DNA of 64,000 nucleotides from Lichenibacterium dinghuense (GTDB taxonomy: Bacteria > Pseudomonadota > Alphaproteobacteria > Rhizobiales > Beijerinckiaceae), in assembly GCF_021730615.1 (NCBI RefSeq), contig NZ_JAJLMN010000001.1:2553501-2617500 (forward strand), read 5' to 3'. The first letter of the stretch is position 1. Each line of letters begins with the position of its first letter. Below are positions 8,944 to 18,083 of this stretch, one piece after another. The notes beneath the pieces are model-generated. The model was not told the DNA's origin and did not search any database. It worked only from the letters and a program-made list of their open reading frames with translations. The translations under genes were made by a program, and so were the position numbers.

Positions 8944-9771
8944 ATGACGAGACGCATGTTCGTGAAGGCCGCGCTGGGCCTCGCCCTCGCCGGGCTGGCG
9001 GCCGGGGCCGCGCGGGCCGAGGACGCCCTCGCCAGGGTCAAGGCCGCGGGCGTGCTGCGCGTCGGCACCGAGACCGCCTTCGCGCCCTTCGACTTCATCG
9101 ACGCGGGCAAGCACGTCGGCCTCAACGTCGACCTGTTCGAGGCCGCCGCCAAGGACATGGGCCTCAAACTCGAGTGGGTCGCGCTGCCCTGGGAGGGCGT
9201 GCTGCCCGGGCTCGAGGCGGGCCGCTTCGACGTGGTGGCGGGCCCCGCCACCATCACCAAGGCCCGGATGGAGCGCTACCGCTTCCTGCCGCCGATCGCG
9301 GACGCGACCGCGGCGCTGATGAAGCGGACGGGCGACGCCGACATCAAGGTCCCGGCCGACATCGCCGGCCGGACCGTCGGCGGTCAGAAGTCGTCCGCCC
9401 AGCTCGCCCAGCTCCAGGACTTCGCGAAGACGCTGGGCAAGCCCGTGACGGTGCGCGAATACGTGGCCAACACGGACGCCTACGCGGACCTCGCGGCCGG
9501 CCGCATCGCCGCCGCGGCGAACTCGCTCACCAACATCGCCTACGTGGCCAAGACCCGGCCCGATACCTTCGCCGTGGTGAGCCCGCCCTTCGGCCCGAAG
9601 TCCTACTTCGGCTACATCATCCCCAAGTCGCCCGACGCGGCCCCGCTCGCCGATGCGCTGTCGGCCGAGATCCTCAGGATGAAGGCCGACGGGCGCCTCG
9701 CCGCGCTGCAGGTGAAGTGGTTCGGCTCCTCCTTCGACACGCCGGACGCCGTGACGGACCCGGCGCTTTGA
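8944..9771 (+). CDS. amino-acid ABC transporter, periplasmic binding protein
   Basis: A 275-residue family-3 solute-binding protein. The Sec signal peptide (residues 1-25) is positively charged, then hydrophobic, and ends in AARA. The mature start LARVKAAGVLRVGTETAFAP is the family signature. GGAGGGG is 10 nt before the ATG. First gene of a four-gene operon for a polar amino acid. The ligand is unknown. Confidence 0.93.
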   Translation: MTRRMFVKAALGLALAGLAAGAARAEDALARVKAAGVLRVGTETAFAPFDFIDAGKHVGLNVDLFEAAAKDMGLKLEWVALPWEGVLPGLEAGRFDVVAGPATITKARMERYRFLPPIADATAALMKRTGDADIKVPADIAGRTVGGQKSSAQLAQLQDFAKTLGKPVTVREYVANTDAYADLAAGRIAAAANSLTNIAYVAKTRPDTFAVVSPPFGPKSYFGYIIPKSPDAAPLADALSAEILRMKADGRLAALQVKWFGSSFDTPDAVTDPAL

Positions 9772-9796
9772 CGGCGTCCCTGCGCGCGGGGGCGGC

Positions 9797-10438
9797 GTGA
9801 CGCCCGACATCCTCGCGCTGCTGGTCGAGGCGGCCGGCGTCACCGCGGCGCTGGGCGCCGTGTCGATCGGTGCGGGGCTGCTCCTCGGCTTCGCCGTGTC
9901 GGCCGCCCTGCTGTCGCGGCGGCGGCCCCTGCGCGGGCCGGCACGGCTGTTCGTGAGCTTCTTCCGCGGCGTGCCGCTGCTCGTGCAGCTCCTGCTGATC
10001 TACAACGTCCTGCCCGCGGTCGGCGTCGTGCTGCCGGGGATCGCCGCGGCCGCCCTCGGCCTCACGCTCTGCACGGCCGCCTACCAGGCCGAGAACCTGC
10101 GCGGCGGGTTCCTGGCCGTGCCGCCCGGCCTCGTCGAGGCGGCCGAGGTCGCGGGCATGTCCGCGCTTCAGCGGTTCTGGCGCGTGCGCGCGCCCATCGC
10201 CTTCAAGCTGACGCTGCCCGCCCTCGTCGGCGAGGCGATCATGGTCCTGAAGGCCTCCTCGCTCGTGTCGGTGGTGGGCGTCGTCGAGCTGACCCGCACC
10301 GCGCAGGACATCGCCGCCTCGACCTACCGTCCGCTGCCCGTCTACGCCGCCGCCGGCGCGCTCTACGTCGCGGTGGACTGGACCCTGGCGGGGGCGGGGG
10401 CGGCGCTGGAGCGGCGCCTGCGCTGGGGCGCCGCGTGA
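9797..10438 (+). CDS. amino-acid ABC transporter permease (HisM/GlnP family)
   Basis: A 213-residue permease with about five membrane spans. It contains FFRGVPLLVQLLLIY and the EAA loop region (EAAEVAGMSALQRFWRV) that docks with the ATPase. It starts at a GTG 25 nt after the binding-protein stop, and its stop overlaps the next permease start (GTGA). It forms a heterodimer with the next gene product. Confidence 0.92.
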   Translation: MTPDILALLVEAAGVTAALGAVSIGAGLLLGFAVSAALLSRRRPLRGPARLFVSFFRGVPLLVQLLLIYNVLPAVGVVLPGIAAAALGLTLCTAAYQAENLRGGFLAVPPGLVEAAEVAGMSALQRFWRVRAPIAFKLTLPALVGEAIMVLKASSLVSVVGVVELTRTAQDIAASTYRPLPVYAAAGALYVAVDWTLAGAGAALERRLRWGAA

Positions 10439-11103
10439 GTTTCGACCCCTCCTTCGTGCTGGCGCAGCTGCCGGACGTGCTGGCGGCGGCCGGCGTCACC
10501 GCCGCGATCTGGGCCGCCGGGGCGGTGCTCGGCGTCGCGCTCGGCTTCGCGGTCGCGGCGGCCCGGCGCTTCGGGCCGCGGCCCGTCGGGCTGCTGCTCC
10601 GGCTCTGCGTCGAGCTGCTGCGCGGCTCGCCCTTCCTGGTCCAGCTCTTCCTGCTCTACTACGGCGGCCCCTACCTCGGCCTGTCGCTCGACCCGGTGCC
10701 GGCCGGCCTCCTCGCCCTCTCGGTCTACGGCGCGGCCTACTACAGCGAGATCTTCCGCGGCGGCTTCGCGGCCGTGCCGCCCGGCCACGTCGAGGCGGCG
10801 GCCTGCCTCGGCTTCACCCGCGCGCAGGCGCTGTTCCGCGTCGAGCTGCCCGAGATGGCCGTGCTGGTGATGCCGGCGCTGGTGAACATGACCATCCTGC
10901 TCCTGAAGGAGACGGCCGTGCTGTCGATCATCACCGTGCCCGAGCTCACGCTGGCGGTGAGCGCCATCGGCTCGGCCACCTACCGCTTCGTCGAGGCGCT
11001 GTTCCTGCTGGCGCTGCTGTACTGGGGCCTCGTCGAGGGCTGCGGCGCGCTGGGCCGCCTCGCCGAGGCGCGCCTGTCGCGCTACCGGGCCGCGGCCGCT
11101 TGA
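10435..11103 (+). CDS. amino-acid ABC transporter permease (HisQ/GlnP family)
   Basis: The second permease subunit, 222 residues, with [36 protein letters not shown] and the EAA loop [23 protein letters not shown] start inside a 4-nt overlap with the upstream permease. Its stop overlaps the TTG start of the ATPase gene. The tight overlaps imply coupled translation of the membrane complex. Confidence 0.92.
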   Translation: MSFDPSFVLAQLPDVLAAAGVTAAIWAAGAVLGVALGFAVAAARRFGPRPVGLLLRLCVELLRGSPFLVQLFLLYYGGPYLGLSLDPVPAGLLALSVYGAAYYSEIFRGGFAAVPPGHVEAAACLGFTRAQALFRVELPEMAVLVMPALVNMTILLLKETAVLSIITVPELTLAVSAIGSATYRFVEALFLLALLYWGLVEGCGALGRLAEARLSRYRAAAA

Positions 11104-11918
11104 GCGCCCCGCCCGGCCCACCGCCCGCGGCACCGCCGGCCGCGGTCTCGATCCGCGGCCTGCGCAAGAGTTTCGGCGCGCACGAGGTCCTGCGCGGAGT
11201 CGACCTCGAAGTGCCGGCCGGCGGCGTCACCTGCCTCATCGGTCCCTCTGGCTCCGGCAAGAGCACGCTGCTGCGCTGCATGGCGTTCCTGGAGGAGCCG
11301 AGCGCCGGCACCGTGCTGGTCGGGGGCGAGCCGCTCGGCTTCGTCGAGGGGCCTGAGGGGCGCCGGCGCCTGCCGGCGGCGCGGATCCGCGCCGTGCGGG
11401 CCGGCATCGGCATGGTGTTCCAGCAGTTCAACCTGTGGCCGCACCGGACGGCGCTCGGCAACGTGGCCGAGGTGCTGCGGGTCGTGCGCCGCCAGCCCCG
11501 CGCCGAGGCCGAGGAGCGGGCCATGGCGGAGCTCCGCCGGGTGGGGCTGGAGGCGCGGGCCGGCCACTACCCGTCCCAGCTGTCCGGCGGCCAGCAGCAG
11601 CGCGTCGCCATCGCCCGCGCGCTGGCGCTGGAGCCGCGCCTGATGCTGTTCGACGAGCCCACCTCCTCGCTCGACCCCGAGCTCACCGGCGAGGTGCTCA
11701 ACGTGATGCGCCGCCTCGCCGCCGACGGCATGACCATGGTGGTGGTGAGCCACGAGATCGGCTTCGCGGCCTCGGTGGGCCAGGAGGTGGCCTTCCTCGA
11801 CGGCGGCCGCATCCTGCTGAAGGGCGCGCCCTGCGCCGTCTTCGGCAAGCCGCGCCACCCCCGCATCGAGCAGTTCCTCGACACCTACCTCGACCGCGGC
11901 GCCGCCATGCTGGTGTGA
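11100..11918 (+). CDS. amino-acid ABC transporter ATP-binding protein
   Basis: A 272-residue ATPase of the HisP/GlnQ group. Walker A is GPSGSGKST (about residues 48-56), the Q-loop is [11 protein letters not shown], the signature is LSGGQQQR, Walker B is LMLFDEP and the H-loop is VVVSHE. The start is an inferred TTG overlapping the permease stop (TTGA). The proline-rich first 15 residues are atypical, so translation could begin slightly later. Confidence 0.93.
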   Translation: MSAPPGPPPAAPPAAVSIRGLRKSFGAHEVLRGVDLEVPAGGVTCLIGPSGSGKSTLLRCMAFLEEPSAGTVLVGGEPLGFVEGPEGRRRLPAARIRAVRAGIGMVFQQFNLWPHRTALGNVAEVLRVVRRQPRAEAEERAMAELRRVGLEARAGHYPSQLSGGQQQRVAIARALALEPRLMLFDEPTSSLDPELTGEVLNVMRRLAADGMTMVVVSHEIGFAASVGQEVAFLDGGRILLKGAPCAVFGKPRHPRIEQFLDTYLDRGAAMLV

Positions 11919-11961
11919 GGCGCCTTTCGCGTGATGGGTTCGGGGGTCGATCCCAGCGGTC

Positions 11962-12147
11962 GCACGCGGTCCGCCTCCTCCACCATGCTTCGCATGGTCC
12001 CCCTCCGCAGGCGGAGGAGGATCAAAGCGGCGAGCGCCGTGCGCTGATCCTCCTCTGCGAAGCGGAGGAGGGGGACCAGGGCTCCCATCCCGGCAGGCCG
12101 GGATGGGTACCCTGCCCGAAGGGTGGTGGAGGAGGCGGACCGGGTGC
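11962..12147. repeat. MITE-like palindromic element, copy B
   Basis: A 186-bp element with 23-bp terminal inverted repeats that match at 22 of 23 positions (left 11962-11984, right 12125-12147). Internal hairpins include CCATGCTTCGCATGG and CATCCCGGCAGGCCGGGATG. It shares ends and general plan with 4861-5059. Its last base is the first base of the glycosyltransferase stop codon, so it sits exactly at that gene's 3' end. Confidence 0.8.
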
Positions 12148-12959
12148 TACCGATCCGATCTCGCGGAAACTCCATGAGGCACGAACTCCCGCAGCGCCCC
12201 GACCTCCTGCCCGAACCGCGCCGCCGTCGCCTCGTCCATGTCTCGCCCGACCGCGTTGACCCGCGCGATGAACCCCCGCCGCCAGTCCGCGTAGGGGCCG
12301 TGCACGTCCGAATGGTTCTCGCCGGTATTGACCAGGTAGGCGCCGGAGGTCGGCAGCCGCGCCAATCCCTCGCCGTGTTCGGCCGCCACCTCGACCCAGC
12401 GGTGGTGCGAGCGCAGCACCGCGAAGGGGTCGCGCCGGATCTCGCTCGCCCCGTCCGGGCGGATCAGCACCACCCCGCAGGAGCCGCAGAAGCGGTGGAA
12501 CGGCAGCCCTTCGAGCGCGGGGTGGGGCAGGGGGGCGGCGCGCAGCGTGCGGAAGTCCACCGCGAGCCCGTCCTCGATCAGCCCGCCGACATGCGCGTCC
12601 CCGATCGCCGCCCGCGCGGCCGCGACGAGACTGCGGTCGACCCAGTCGTCGGCGTCGAGCACCATCAGGTAGCCGCCGCCGCGGTCCCGCACGGTGTCGG
12701 AGAGCAGGTGCTTCTTGCGCCCGGAATCGTCGTTGTAGGGCCCCGGCGGCTCGACCGGCCAGCCGACCTCGACGAACTCGACCCGCGGGTCCGGCACCGC
12801 GAGGCGCGGGCGCTCGTGCACGGCGATCAGCGCGCGCCAGGCGGGGTCGGTCTGCGCCCGCACCGAGGCCAGCGTCAGGTCGAGCAGCGCCTCGACCAGC
12901 GGCCAATGCCGAGCGTTGGCGCGCGGCGTCAGCGCGACCGCGAAGGTGAACGGGATCAT
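12147..12959 (-). CDS. glycosyltransferase family 2-like protein
   Basis: A 270-residue cytosolic protein with a GT-A fold pattern: LTLASVRAQTDPAWRALIAVHE near the start, and the metal/nucleotide-sugar motif YLMVLDADDWVD (DADD) near residue 115. HRWVEVAAEHG and NTGENHSDVHGP near the end resemble putative rhamnosyl- or family 2 transferases. The start overlaps the photolyase stop (ATGA on the minus strand), so the two form an operon with photolyase first. Acceptor unknown. Confidence 0.8.
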   Translation of the reverse strand: MIPFTFAVALTPRANARHWPLVEALLDLTLASVRAQTDPAWRALIAVHERPRLAVPDPRVEFVEVGWPVEPPGPYNDDSGRKKHLLSDTVRDRGGGYLMVLDADDWVDRSLVAAARAAIGDAHVGGLIEDGLAVDFRTLRAAPLPHPALEGLPFHRFCGSCGVVLIRPDGASEIRRDPFAVLRSHHRWVEVAAEHGEGLARLPTSGAYLVNTGENHSDVHGPYADWRRGFIARVNAVGRDMDEATAARFGQEVGALREFVPHGVSARSDR

Positions 12960-14335
12960 TCCCGCTCGGCCGCCGCGAGCCTCTCCACGTCGCGCACGTA
13001 GCCGTCGGCGTCGAACTTCTTCAGGCTGGCCTCGCTCATCGAGCGCACGGTGCCGAACACCGGCTGCCGTCCCCACGGCCGGTCGTGCAGGCCGAACAGC
13101 CAGCCGACGTTGGTGAAGGAGTTGGCGTCGCGCCCGTCGATGAAATACTTGTTGTTGAGGCGGATCGCGATGTCCCAGGCCTCCTCGGGCGATTTCGACC
13201 ACTGCACGATCTTCTTGCCCCAGTACATGCGCATGTGGTTGTGCATGTAGCCGGTCTCGCGCATCTCGGTCATGGCGGCGTTCCAGTGGCGGTCGTGCGT
13301 CTCGCCGCGCTCGAACTGCTCGCGCGTGTAGAGGTGGCGGCGCTCGTCCTTCCGCGCCGCGTCCAGCGCCTTGCGGCACCAGTCCGGCACGCCTTTCAGG
13401 TCGTCGTAGTCGGGCTGGTAGAAGACGTGGTTCATGGCGAGCTCGCGCCGCACCACCAGCTCCTCGAGGTAGGCGGCCCGGTCCTCGTCGTCGCCCTTCT
13501 TGGACGCCCGCACGGCGAGCGCGATCGCGACCGGCGAGATCTGCCCGTAGTGGAGGTAGGGGCTCATGTGCGAGGCCGCGCCGGCCTCGGGCTTGCCGCG
13601 CACCGTCGCGTAATGGTCGAAGGGGCCGCCGAGGTAGCGCTTGAGCCGCCGCTCCGCCTCCGCGTGGCCGCCCTTGAAGCGCTTCACCGGGCCGACCGCG
13701 TGGTCGCACTTCAGGCCCGCCACGGTCTTCGCGACGTCGGCGAGGTCGAGCGTCGAGTCGAGGCCGAGGTTTCGGGCGGGGTGCTTGACCTTCCGCTCCT
13801 TCAGCGGGTGGAGATACTCCTCCCACTGCCTGTAGATCTTCGGCCGCAGCGTGCGGGCCGCGTAGTCGTGCTTGGGCGAGGCCGTCTCGACCGGCACCAC
13901 CACGTCGCCCTCGACCTGCACGACGCGGCACGGCGCGCGGCGCACGAAGTCGTCGTAGAAGGCGCGGATGGGCTTGAGGTAGTTGCGGTCCATCACCACG
14001 AGGCGGGCGTCGGCGGCGTATGTCAGCGCCGTGCCCACGGGGCCGCCCTCGCGCCGCGCGACGAAGCCGATGCCGCGCTTCTCGAGCGCAGGCCCGATCT
14101 CGGCCATGCCCTCCAGCAGGAAGGTCCAGTGGCGCGCGTTGACCTCCGGGAAGCCCTCCGCGATGCCGTAGCAGACCACCACGGGCAGCCCGCGCGCGTT
14201 GGCCTCGTCCACCGCGTGTTCCAGCGCCGGGTTGAAGGCGGCCCGGAGCGAAAGACCCATCCAGTAGAGGACGTAGCGGCCCTCCTCGTTCTCGGGGCCG
14301 TCCTTGAGGACCTTGATTCGGGAGGGCTGGATCAT
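12956..14335 (-). CDS. phr: class II CPD photolyase
   Basis: Deoxyribodipyrimidine photolyase, 459 residues, repairs cyclobutane pyrimidine dimers with blue light and FADH-. Class II features seen: VLYWMGLSLRAAFNPALEHA at the N-terminal chromophore domain, and in the FAD domain SPYLHYGQISP, ELVVRRELAMNHVFY and HNHMRMYWGKKIVQW. The frame stays open 35 codons upstream. The ATG at 14335 (MIQPSRIKVL) fits the family N-terminus. Confidence 0.95.
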   Translation of the reverse strand: MIQPSRIKVLKDGPENEEGRYVLYWMGLSLRAAFNPALEHAVDEANARGLPVVVCYGIAEGFPEVNARHWTFLLEGMAEIGPALEKRGIGFVARREGGPVGTALTYAADARLVVMDRNYLKPIRAFYDDFVRRAPCRVVQVEGDVVVPVETASPKHDYAARTLRPKIYRQWEEYLHPLKERKVKHPARNLGLDSTLDLADVAKTVAGLKCDHAVGPVKRFKGGHAEAERRLKRYLGGPFDHYATVRGKPEAGAASHMSPYLHYGQISPVAIALAVRASKKGDDEDRAAYLEELVVRRELAMNHVFYQPDYDDLKGVPDWCRKALDAARKDERRHLYTREQFERGETHDRHWNAAMTEMRETGYMHNHMRMYWGKKIVQWSKSPEEAWDIAIRLNNKYFIDGRDANSFTNVGWLFGLHDRPWGRQPVFGTVRSMSEASLKKFDADGYVRDVERLAAAERE

Positions 14336-15224
14336 GGCGGCATGTTGGCACGCGGGGCCGGGGGGCGGCCAGTGTGTAGGAACACTGATAACTCGACCAC
14401 TCGAGGGAACGCAAAAGCCACCCATTTCGGGCGTTATCAATCTTCAATAGATATTCGTTGTGATCGGCGGAACTTCTGCTACGAATTGTCTCAAGGGACG
14501 CCCCGCTTGTTGTCCGTCGGGAGGGACGTCCCTCCGAGGGACGCCGACCCCACATCTGTGTGACGCGACAACGAGACACGTTCCTACACCTTCCTCGCCA
14601 GGAGCATCGGCCCACGGTCATCCGGTTCGGAGGGCAACATGTTCGGCTGGGGTCGTCCCATTGAGGGAGGCGGTGGAGCGTCGTCACGACCCGCTTCGGG
14701 CTGACTTGCGCTGACGATGCGCGCATGAAACCGTTCGACCGGTTGCGGCGCCCGGACCGGCGCCCGCGGCGGATGGATGCTTGATAGGCAGCGGAGAAAA
14801 CTTGGAACCTGCGGATCGCGTGTGGCCGGCGCATGTGCGGGTTCAAAGCGCCGCCATCGACCGGGGTCGGCCATGAGCGCGGTCCCCTTCGACCTGGCCG
14901 GGACGCCGACCTTGTTCGGCGCGGACGCGACCTCGCTCCCCATGCTGGACCAGCATGCCGCGTGGGGACCGCGGGAACGGTCATTCGGCCCGCCGGGACC
15001 GCACGGGCCCCACGGGCGTGCGCCGCGACGATCATGCCCGCCCGGTGGTGGGCGCGCCGCGACGCCGCCGTCGCCCCGGCGCGCATGCCGGCCGACATGT
15101 GGGTTCGTGGTCCCAGGGGTGGGCGAGGGAAAGTTGCCGAGGGACGTGGGATGTTCCACCTTCGGCACGGGGTTCGAGCCGGGTCGACGTCGGGACGACG
15201 ATCCCCGGTGGCGGGGGGAACGGG
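14336..15224. other. no convincing gene; possible island junction
   Basis: About 890 nt without a supported gene. The part at 14365-14500 is clearly more AT-rich than its surroundings. A perfect 16-nt palindrome GGAGGGACGTCCCTCC lies at 14520-14535. Every open frame here has the arginine/proline-rich composition of antisense frames. The left edge separates housekeeping genes from the accessory block. Confidence 0.4.
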
Positions 15225-15803
15225 ATGGCGAAGGTGATCTACCTGACGGGGGCACCCGCGTCGGGGAAGAGCTCGACGACAAGACTGCTGGCGGAGCGCG
15301 TGCCCGATCTCCTCGTCTGGGAGTACGGCGCCCGCCTCACCGAGCATGTCAGAACGCGCTCCGCCGCCGTGAACGACCAGACCGATCTTCGTTCCAGGTC
15401 GGCCGAGGTGGTGACGCCGGACGACGTCGTCGAGGTCGACCGCGGCCTCCTCGCGTTCGTCCGCGCGCACCGTGGCGAACGCAGCATCCTCATCGACAGC
15501 CATCCCGTCACGAAGGAGGCCTACGGTTTCCGGATCACGGCTTTCCCGCAGGATCGGATCGTCGAACTCGCGCCCGACGAGATTTGGGTCCTCCACGCCG
15601 ATCCGTTGGAGACGCGACGGCGGATCGGGGTCGACGCCGGCGGCCGGCCGATGGTCTCCGTGGAGGACGCCCGGCGACACGCCGACCTCCAGGCGGCGGT
15701 CGCGGCGACCTACGGCGTGCTCGTCGGTTGCCCCGTCCACGTCTTCGACGCCGCCGTTCCCCGTGACGACCTGGTCGCGCGGCTCGCCGGACGTCTGTCT
15801 TGA
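15225..15803 (+). CDS. P-loop kinase-like ATPase (AAA/adenylate-kinase type)
   Basis: A 192-residue P-loop protein starting MAKVIYLTGAPASGKSSTTR. Walker A is GAPASGKSS at residues 9-17. SILIDSHPVT is a probable Walker-B/substrate strand, and HADPLETRRRIGVD resembles the lid arginines of small-molecule or nucleotide kinases. The ATG at 15225 follows GGGGGGAAC. Its stop overlaps the next gene's TTG start (TTGA), so it heads a three-gene overlapping operon. Substrate unknown. Confidence 0.75.
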   Translation: MAKVIYLTGAPASGKSSTTRLLAERVPDLLVWEYGARLTEHVRTRSAAVNDQTDLRSRSAEVVTPDDVVEVDRGLLAFVRAHRGERSILIDSHPVTKEAYGFRITAFPQDRIVELAPDEIWVLHADPLETRRRIGVDAGGRPMVSVEDARRHADLQAAVAATYGVLVGCPVHVFDAAVPRDDLVARLAGRLS

Positions 15804-16729
15804 CCGGTCTGCTGGGGTGGATCGGCGGCGTGGTGCGCGGTGGCGCACAGGCCCCGGGGGGCACTCCGCCGGTCCCGGCGGCGCCGTCGGGCGAGCGGCG
15901 GCGCGTCGACCTGCGGAAGGCCATCAACGCGGTCTCCGACGTCGTCCAGAACAGGCCGCGGCCGCTGCGGGTGTTCGACCAGATCCACATGAAGACGGGC
16001 GACATGGTGATGCAGAGCGAGACGATCGCCGACTGGGCGGACGGCAAGCGGCTCGCCTTCATCGGCGACGGGGATGCGATCAGCGTGTGCCTCGCCCACC
16101 TGCGGGCGCGCGAGGTCCTCGACTTCGGGCCGTCCCACGTCACCGTCTTCGACTTCGACGAGCGGACGGTGGAGGCGGTGACGAGGTTCGCGGACCGCGA
16201 GCGGATCACCAACCTCGATGCGCGCCTCTACAACGTCCTCGACGCCATGGAGCCGGGCGTCGCCTACGACTGCTTCTACACCAACCCGCCGTGGGGCGCC
16301 TCCAACAACGGGGAGAGCGTCAACGTCTTCGTCGAGCGCGGCATGGAGGCGACCCGGCACGTCGGGGAGGGCGTCGTGGTGATCGCCGACGACGACGAAC
16401 TCGAATGGCCGAAGCGGGTGCTCGCGAATGTGCAGGGCTTCTCCGCCCGCCGTGGATTCTACGTGTCCCGCATGCAACGCAAGCTGCACGAGTACCACCT
16501 CGACGACGCCCCGGAACTCAAGTCCTGCAATCTCTACCTGTCCGCGCTCCCGGGCAACGCCGCCCTCGGCCCGAGCTCCCCGATCGTCGATCCCGTGCGG
16601 CTCGAGAACTTCTACGGGCTGTCCCAGGGACCGAGGGTCCGCTACGTTCGCGCGCGGCGGAGGCTGGACTACGGCGTCGCGCACGAGGACGAGTACGAGT
16701 TGGAGTTCCTGGAGGATGCCCGTGGATGA
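15800..16729 (+). CDS. SAM-dependent methyltransferase / BpsA-like aminopropyltransferase-fold protein
   Basis: A 309-residue Rossmann-fold enzyme with AFIGDGDAISVCLAHL (SAM loop), VTVFDFDERTVE (acidic residue of strand 2) and YDCFYTNPPWGASNNGES. The last has the NPPW catalytic form of amino-methyltransferases and the layout of the archaeal branched-polyamine synthase (BpsA) carboxyl domain. I cannot tell whether it methylates or transfers aminopropyl groups. TTG start overlapping the kinase stop. Its own stop is inside the next gene. Confidence 0.65.
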   Translation: MTGLLGWIGGVVRGGAQAPGGTPPVPAAPSGERRRVDLRKAINAVSDVVQNRPRPLRVFDQIHMKTGDMVMQSETIADWADGKRLAFIGDGDAISVCLAHLRAREVLDFGPSHVTVFDFDERTVEAVTRFADRERITNLDARLYNVLDAMEPGVAYDCFYTNPPWGASNNGESVNVFVERGMEATRHVGEGVVVIADDDELEWPKRVLANVQGFSARRGFYVSRMQRKLHEYHLDDAPELKSCNLYLSALPGNAALGPSSPIVDPVRLENFYGLSQGPRVRYVRARRRLDYGVAHEDEYELEFLEDARG

Positions 16730-17303
16730 CATCGTGAGGCCCGGTGAGGGGCTGCTCTTCATGAAGGTCGGCACCCACGCCGGCGAGGAGCTCGCCGACA
16801 TCATCGCCCGCAAGACGCTGGAGATCCGCAGGACGGGCTACGGGATGTGGGGCTACGGGGGCAACACCTGTCACCCCTCGTCGATGGTGCAGCCGTTCGC
16901 GAGGAGCTTCGTCCGAAACGGTAGGCCCATCCACCTCTGCATGGAGGCGATGGAGTCCAACCATCTCGCGGATCCCCTGTGCGCCGAAGAGTACTCGGTG
17001 GACGGCGTCAGATGGGAACTCATCCCGGACACCATCGAGGTGCGTGGCTCGCGGTACGCCCTGGTGATCGAGGACCTGCGCGAAAGGCGCTTCACGCTCC
17101 CGCTCGCCCAGACCCGGGTGCCGGTGGGCCCGAGCACGGGTCGCCTCGGAAGCCGGTACGTCCAGGGTCGGGTCGACAAGGCCTGCCTCGAGCTCCTCGA
17201 CGCCCCCGAACTGTCGAACGACGAGAAACCCCGCGAGATCCAGATCGACCTGGTCGCGACGATGCGGGCCCCGTACGCGGTCTTCCTGAGGGGCCAACGC
17301 TGA
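16722..17303 (+). CDS. uncharacterised protein, paralogue of the gene at 19136-19894
   Basis: About 193 residues. No known family recognised. The segment GEELADIIARKTLEIRR followed by G-x-WGYGGN resembles GEGLETIVARKDLERRAG followed by FFWGIGN in the minus-strand gene at 19136-19894, so the two look homologous. The GTG at 16722 has GGAGG 6 nt upstream. The ATG at 16716 in the same frame has no room for a ribosome site. It overlaps the methyltransferase gene by 8 nt and ends the operon. Confidence 0.65.
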   Translation: MDDIVRPGEGLLFMKVGTHAGEELADIIARKTLEIRRTGYGMWGYGGNTCHPSSMVQPFARSFVRNGRPIHLCMEAMESNHLADPLCAEEYSVDGVRWELIPDTIEVRGSRYALVIEDLRERRFTLPLAQTRVPVGPSTGRLGSRYVQGRVDKACLELLDAPELSNDEKPREIQIDLVATMRAPYAVFLRGQR

Positions 17304-17420
17304 AGGATCCGGACCCGCGGGCGTCGACCGGTCCCCCGGGGTCCGACCTGTATCGGGCCGGGCCACGGCGGACGTCGGCATGGGCGTCCGGGGTCCATCG
17401 CCCGACGGGCGGCGTGGGTC

Positions 17421-18083
17421 TCAGGCCGGCACCGCCGCGAGGTCCCCGCCCGGCAGGAGCACGCCGGGCGCCTCGTGGTCCAGGTGCCGGACGTAGCTGG
17501 CGAGGGCCTCCAGGATCTCGCCGCCGTCGACGTGGGCGGACGAGCAGCCGAAGCACGACGTCAGGCTCCGGTCGACGGCCGGTTCCGCGCACACGTGTGG
17601 ACGGATCGTCGCCGCGCCTGCGACGCGGACGAGGTGTGACATCAGCTGCTCCAGGCAGACAACGCGACCCTCGGCGTGCGGTCGCCCGACGACGGCCATG
17701 GCCCGTATGGCGCGCTTGTCGCCGGTGACGAGGGCGCGCCCTCCGCGGCTCGCCAGGATCGCGAGCAATTGGCTCTCCCCGGCGTCGAGCTCGAGGTCGA
17801 GGCGGGTCGCCTCCGCCTCCAGGTCCGCGGCCGCGGCGAGTTGGGCGTCGTCCGGCTCGACGAGCGACATCGCCCGGAGCATCCGCTCGAAGCTGGCGGC
17901 GGCCCTCGCCGGATCCCCGACCGTCCCGCGCCGCCTCAGTCGCCCGCGCACGACGAACCTGCATACGTCGAGGATCGCGGGCGGGAGGCCGTCGGCCCGC
18001 GTCGCCGCCACGGTCTCCGCCCCGAGGTCGTAGCACGCCGCCTTCAGCGCGACGTCGGCGTCGATGAGGATGGGTTCAGGCAT
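17421..18083 (-). CDS. PIN-domain-like protein
   Basis: A 220-residue protein with PIN nuclease signature positions: ILIDADVALKAA (D near residue 8), LDLELDAGESQLLAIL (E) and ALVTGDKRAIRAM (D). PIN proteins are Mg2+-dependent RNases, often toxins. A cysteine pair, SCFGCS, lies in the C-terminal extension, which is longer than in typical toxins. The ATG at 18083 lies inside the upstream ImmA-like gene, whose stop is at 18076, so the two are translationally coupled. Confidence 0.72.
   Translation of the reverse strand: MPEPILIDADVALKAACYDLGAETVAATRADGLPPAILDVCRFVVRGRLRRRGTVGDPARAAASFERMLRAMSLVEPDDAQLAAAADLEAEATRLDLELDAGESQLLAILASRGGRALVTGDKRAIRAMAVVGRPHAEGRVVCLEQLMSHLVRVAGAATIRPHVCAEPAVDRSLTSCFGCSSAHVDGGEILEALASYVRHLDHEAPGVLLPGGDLAAVPA

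Noticed and set aside
12147-15848. A single 1233-codon minus-strand frame spanning the glycosyltransferase, the photolyase and beyond
   Set aside because: Only the last 270 codons (the glycosyltransferase) have protein-like composition; the rest is antisense or out of frame to the photolyase and the non-coding region.
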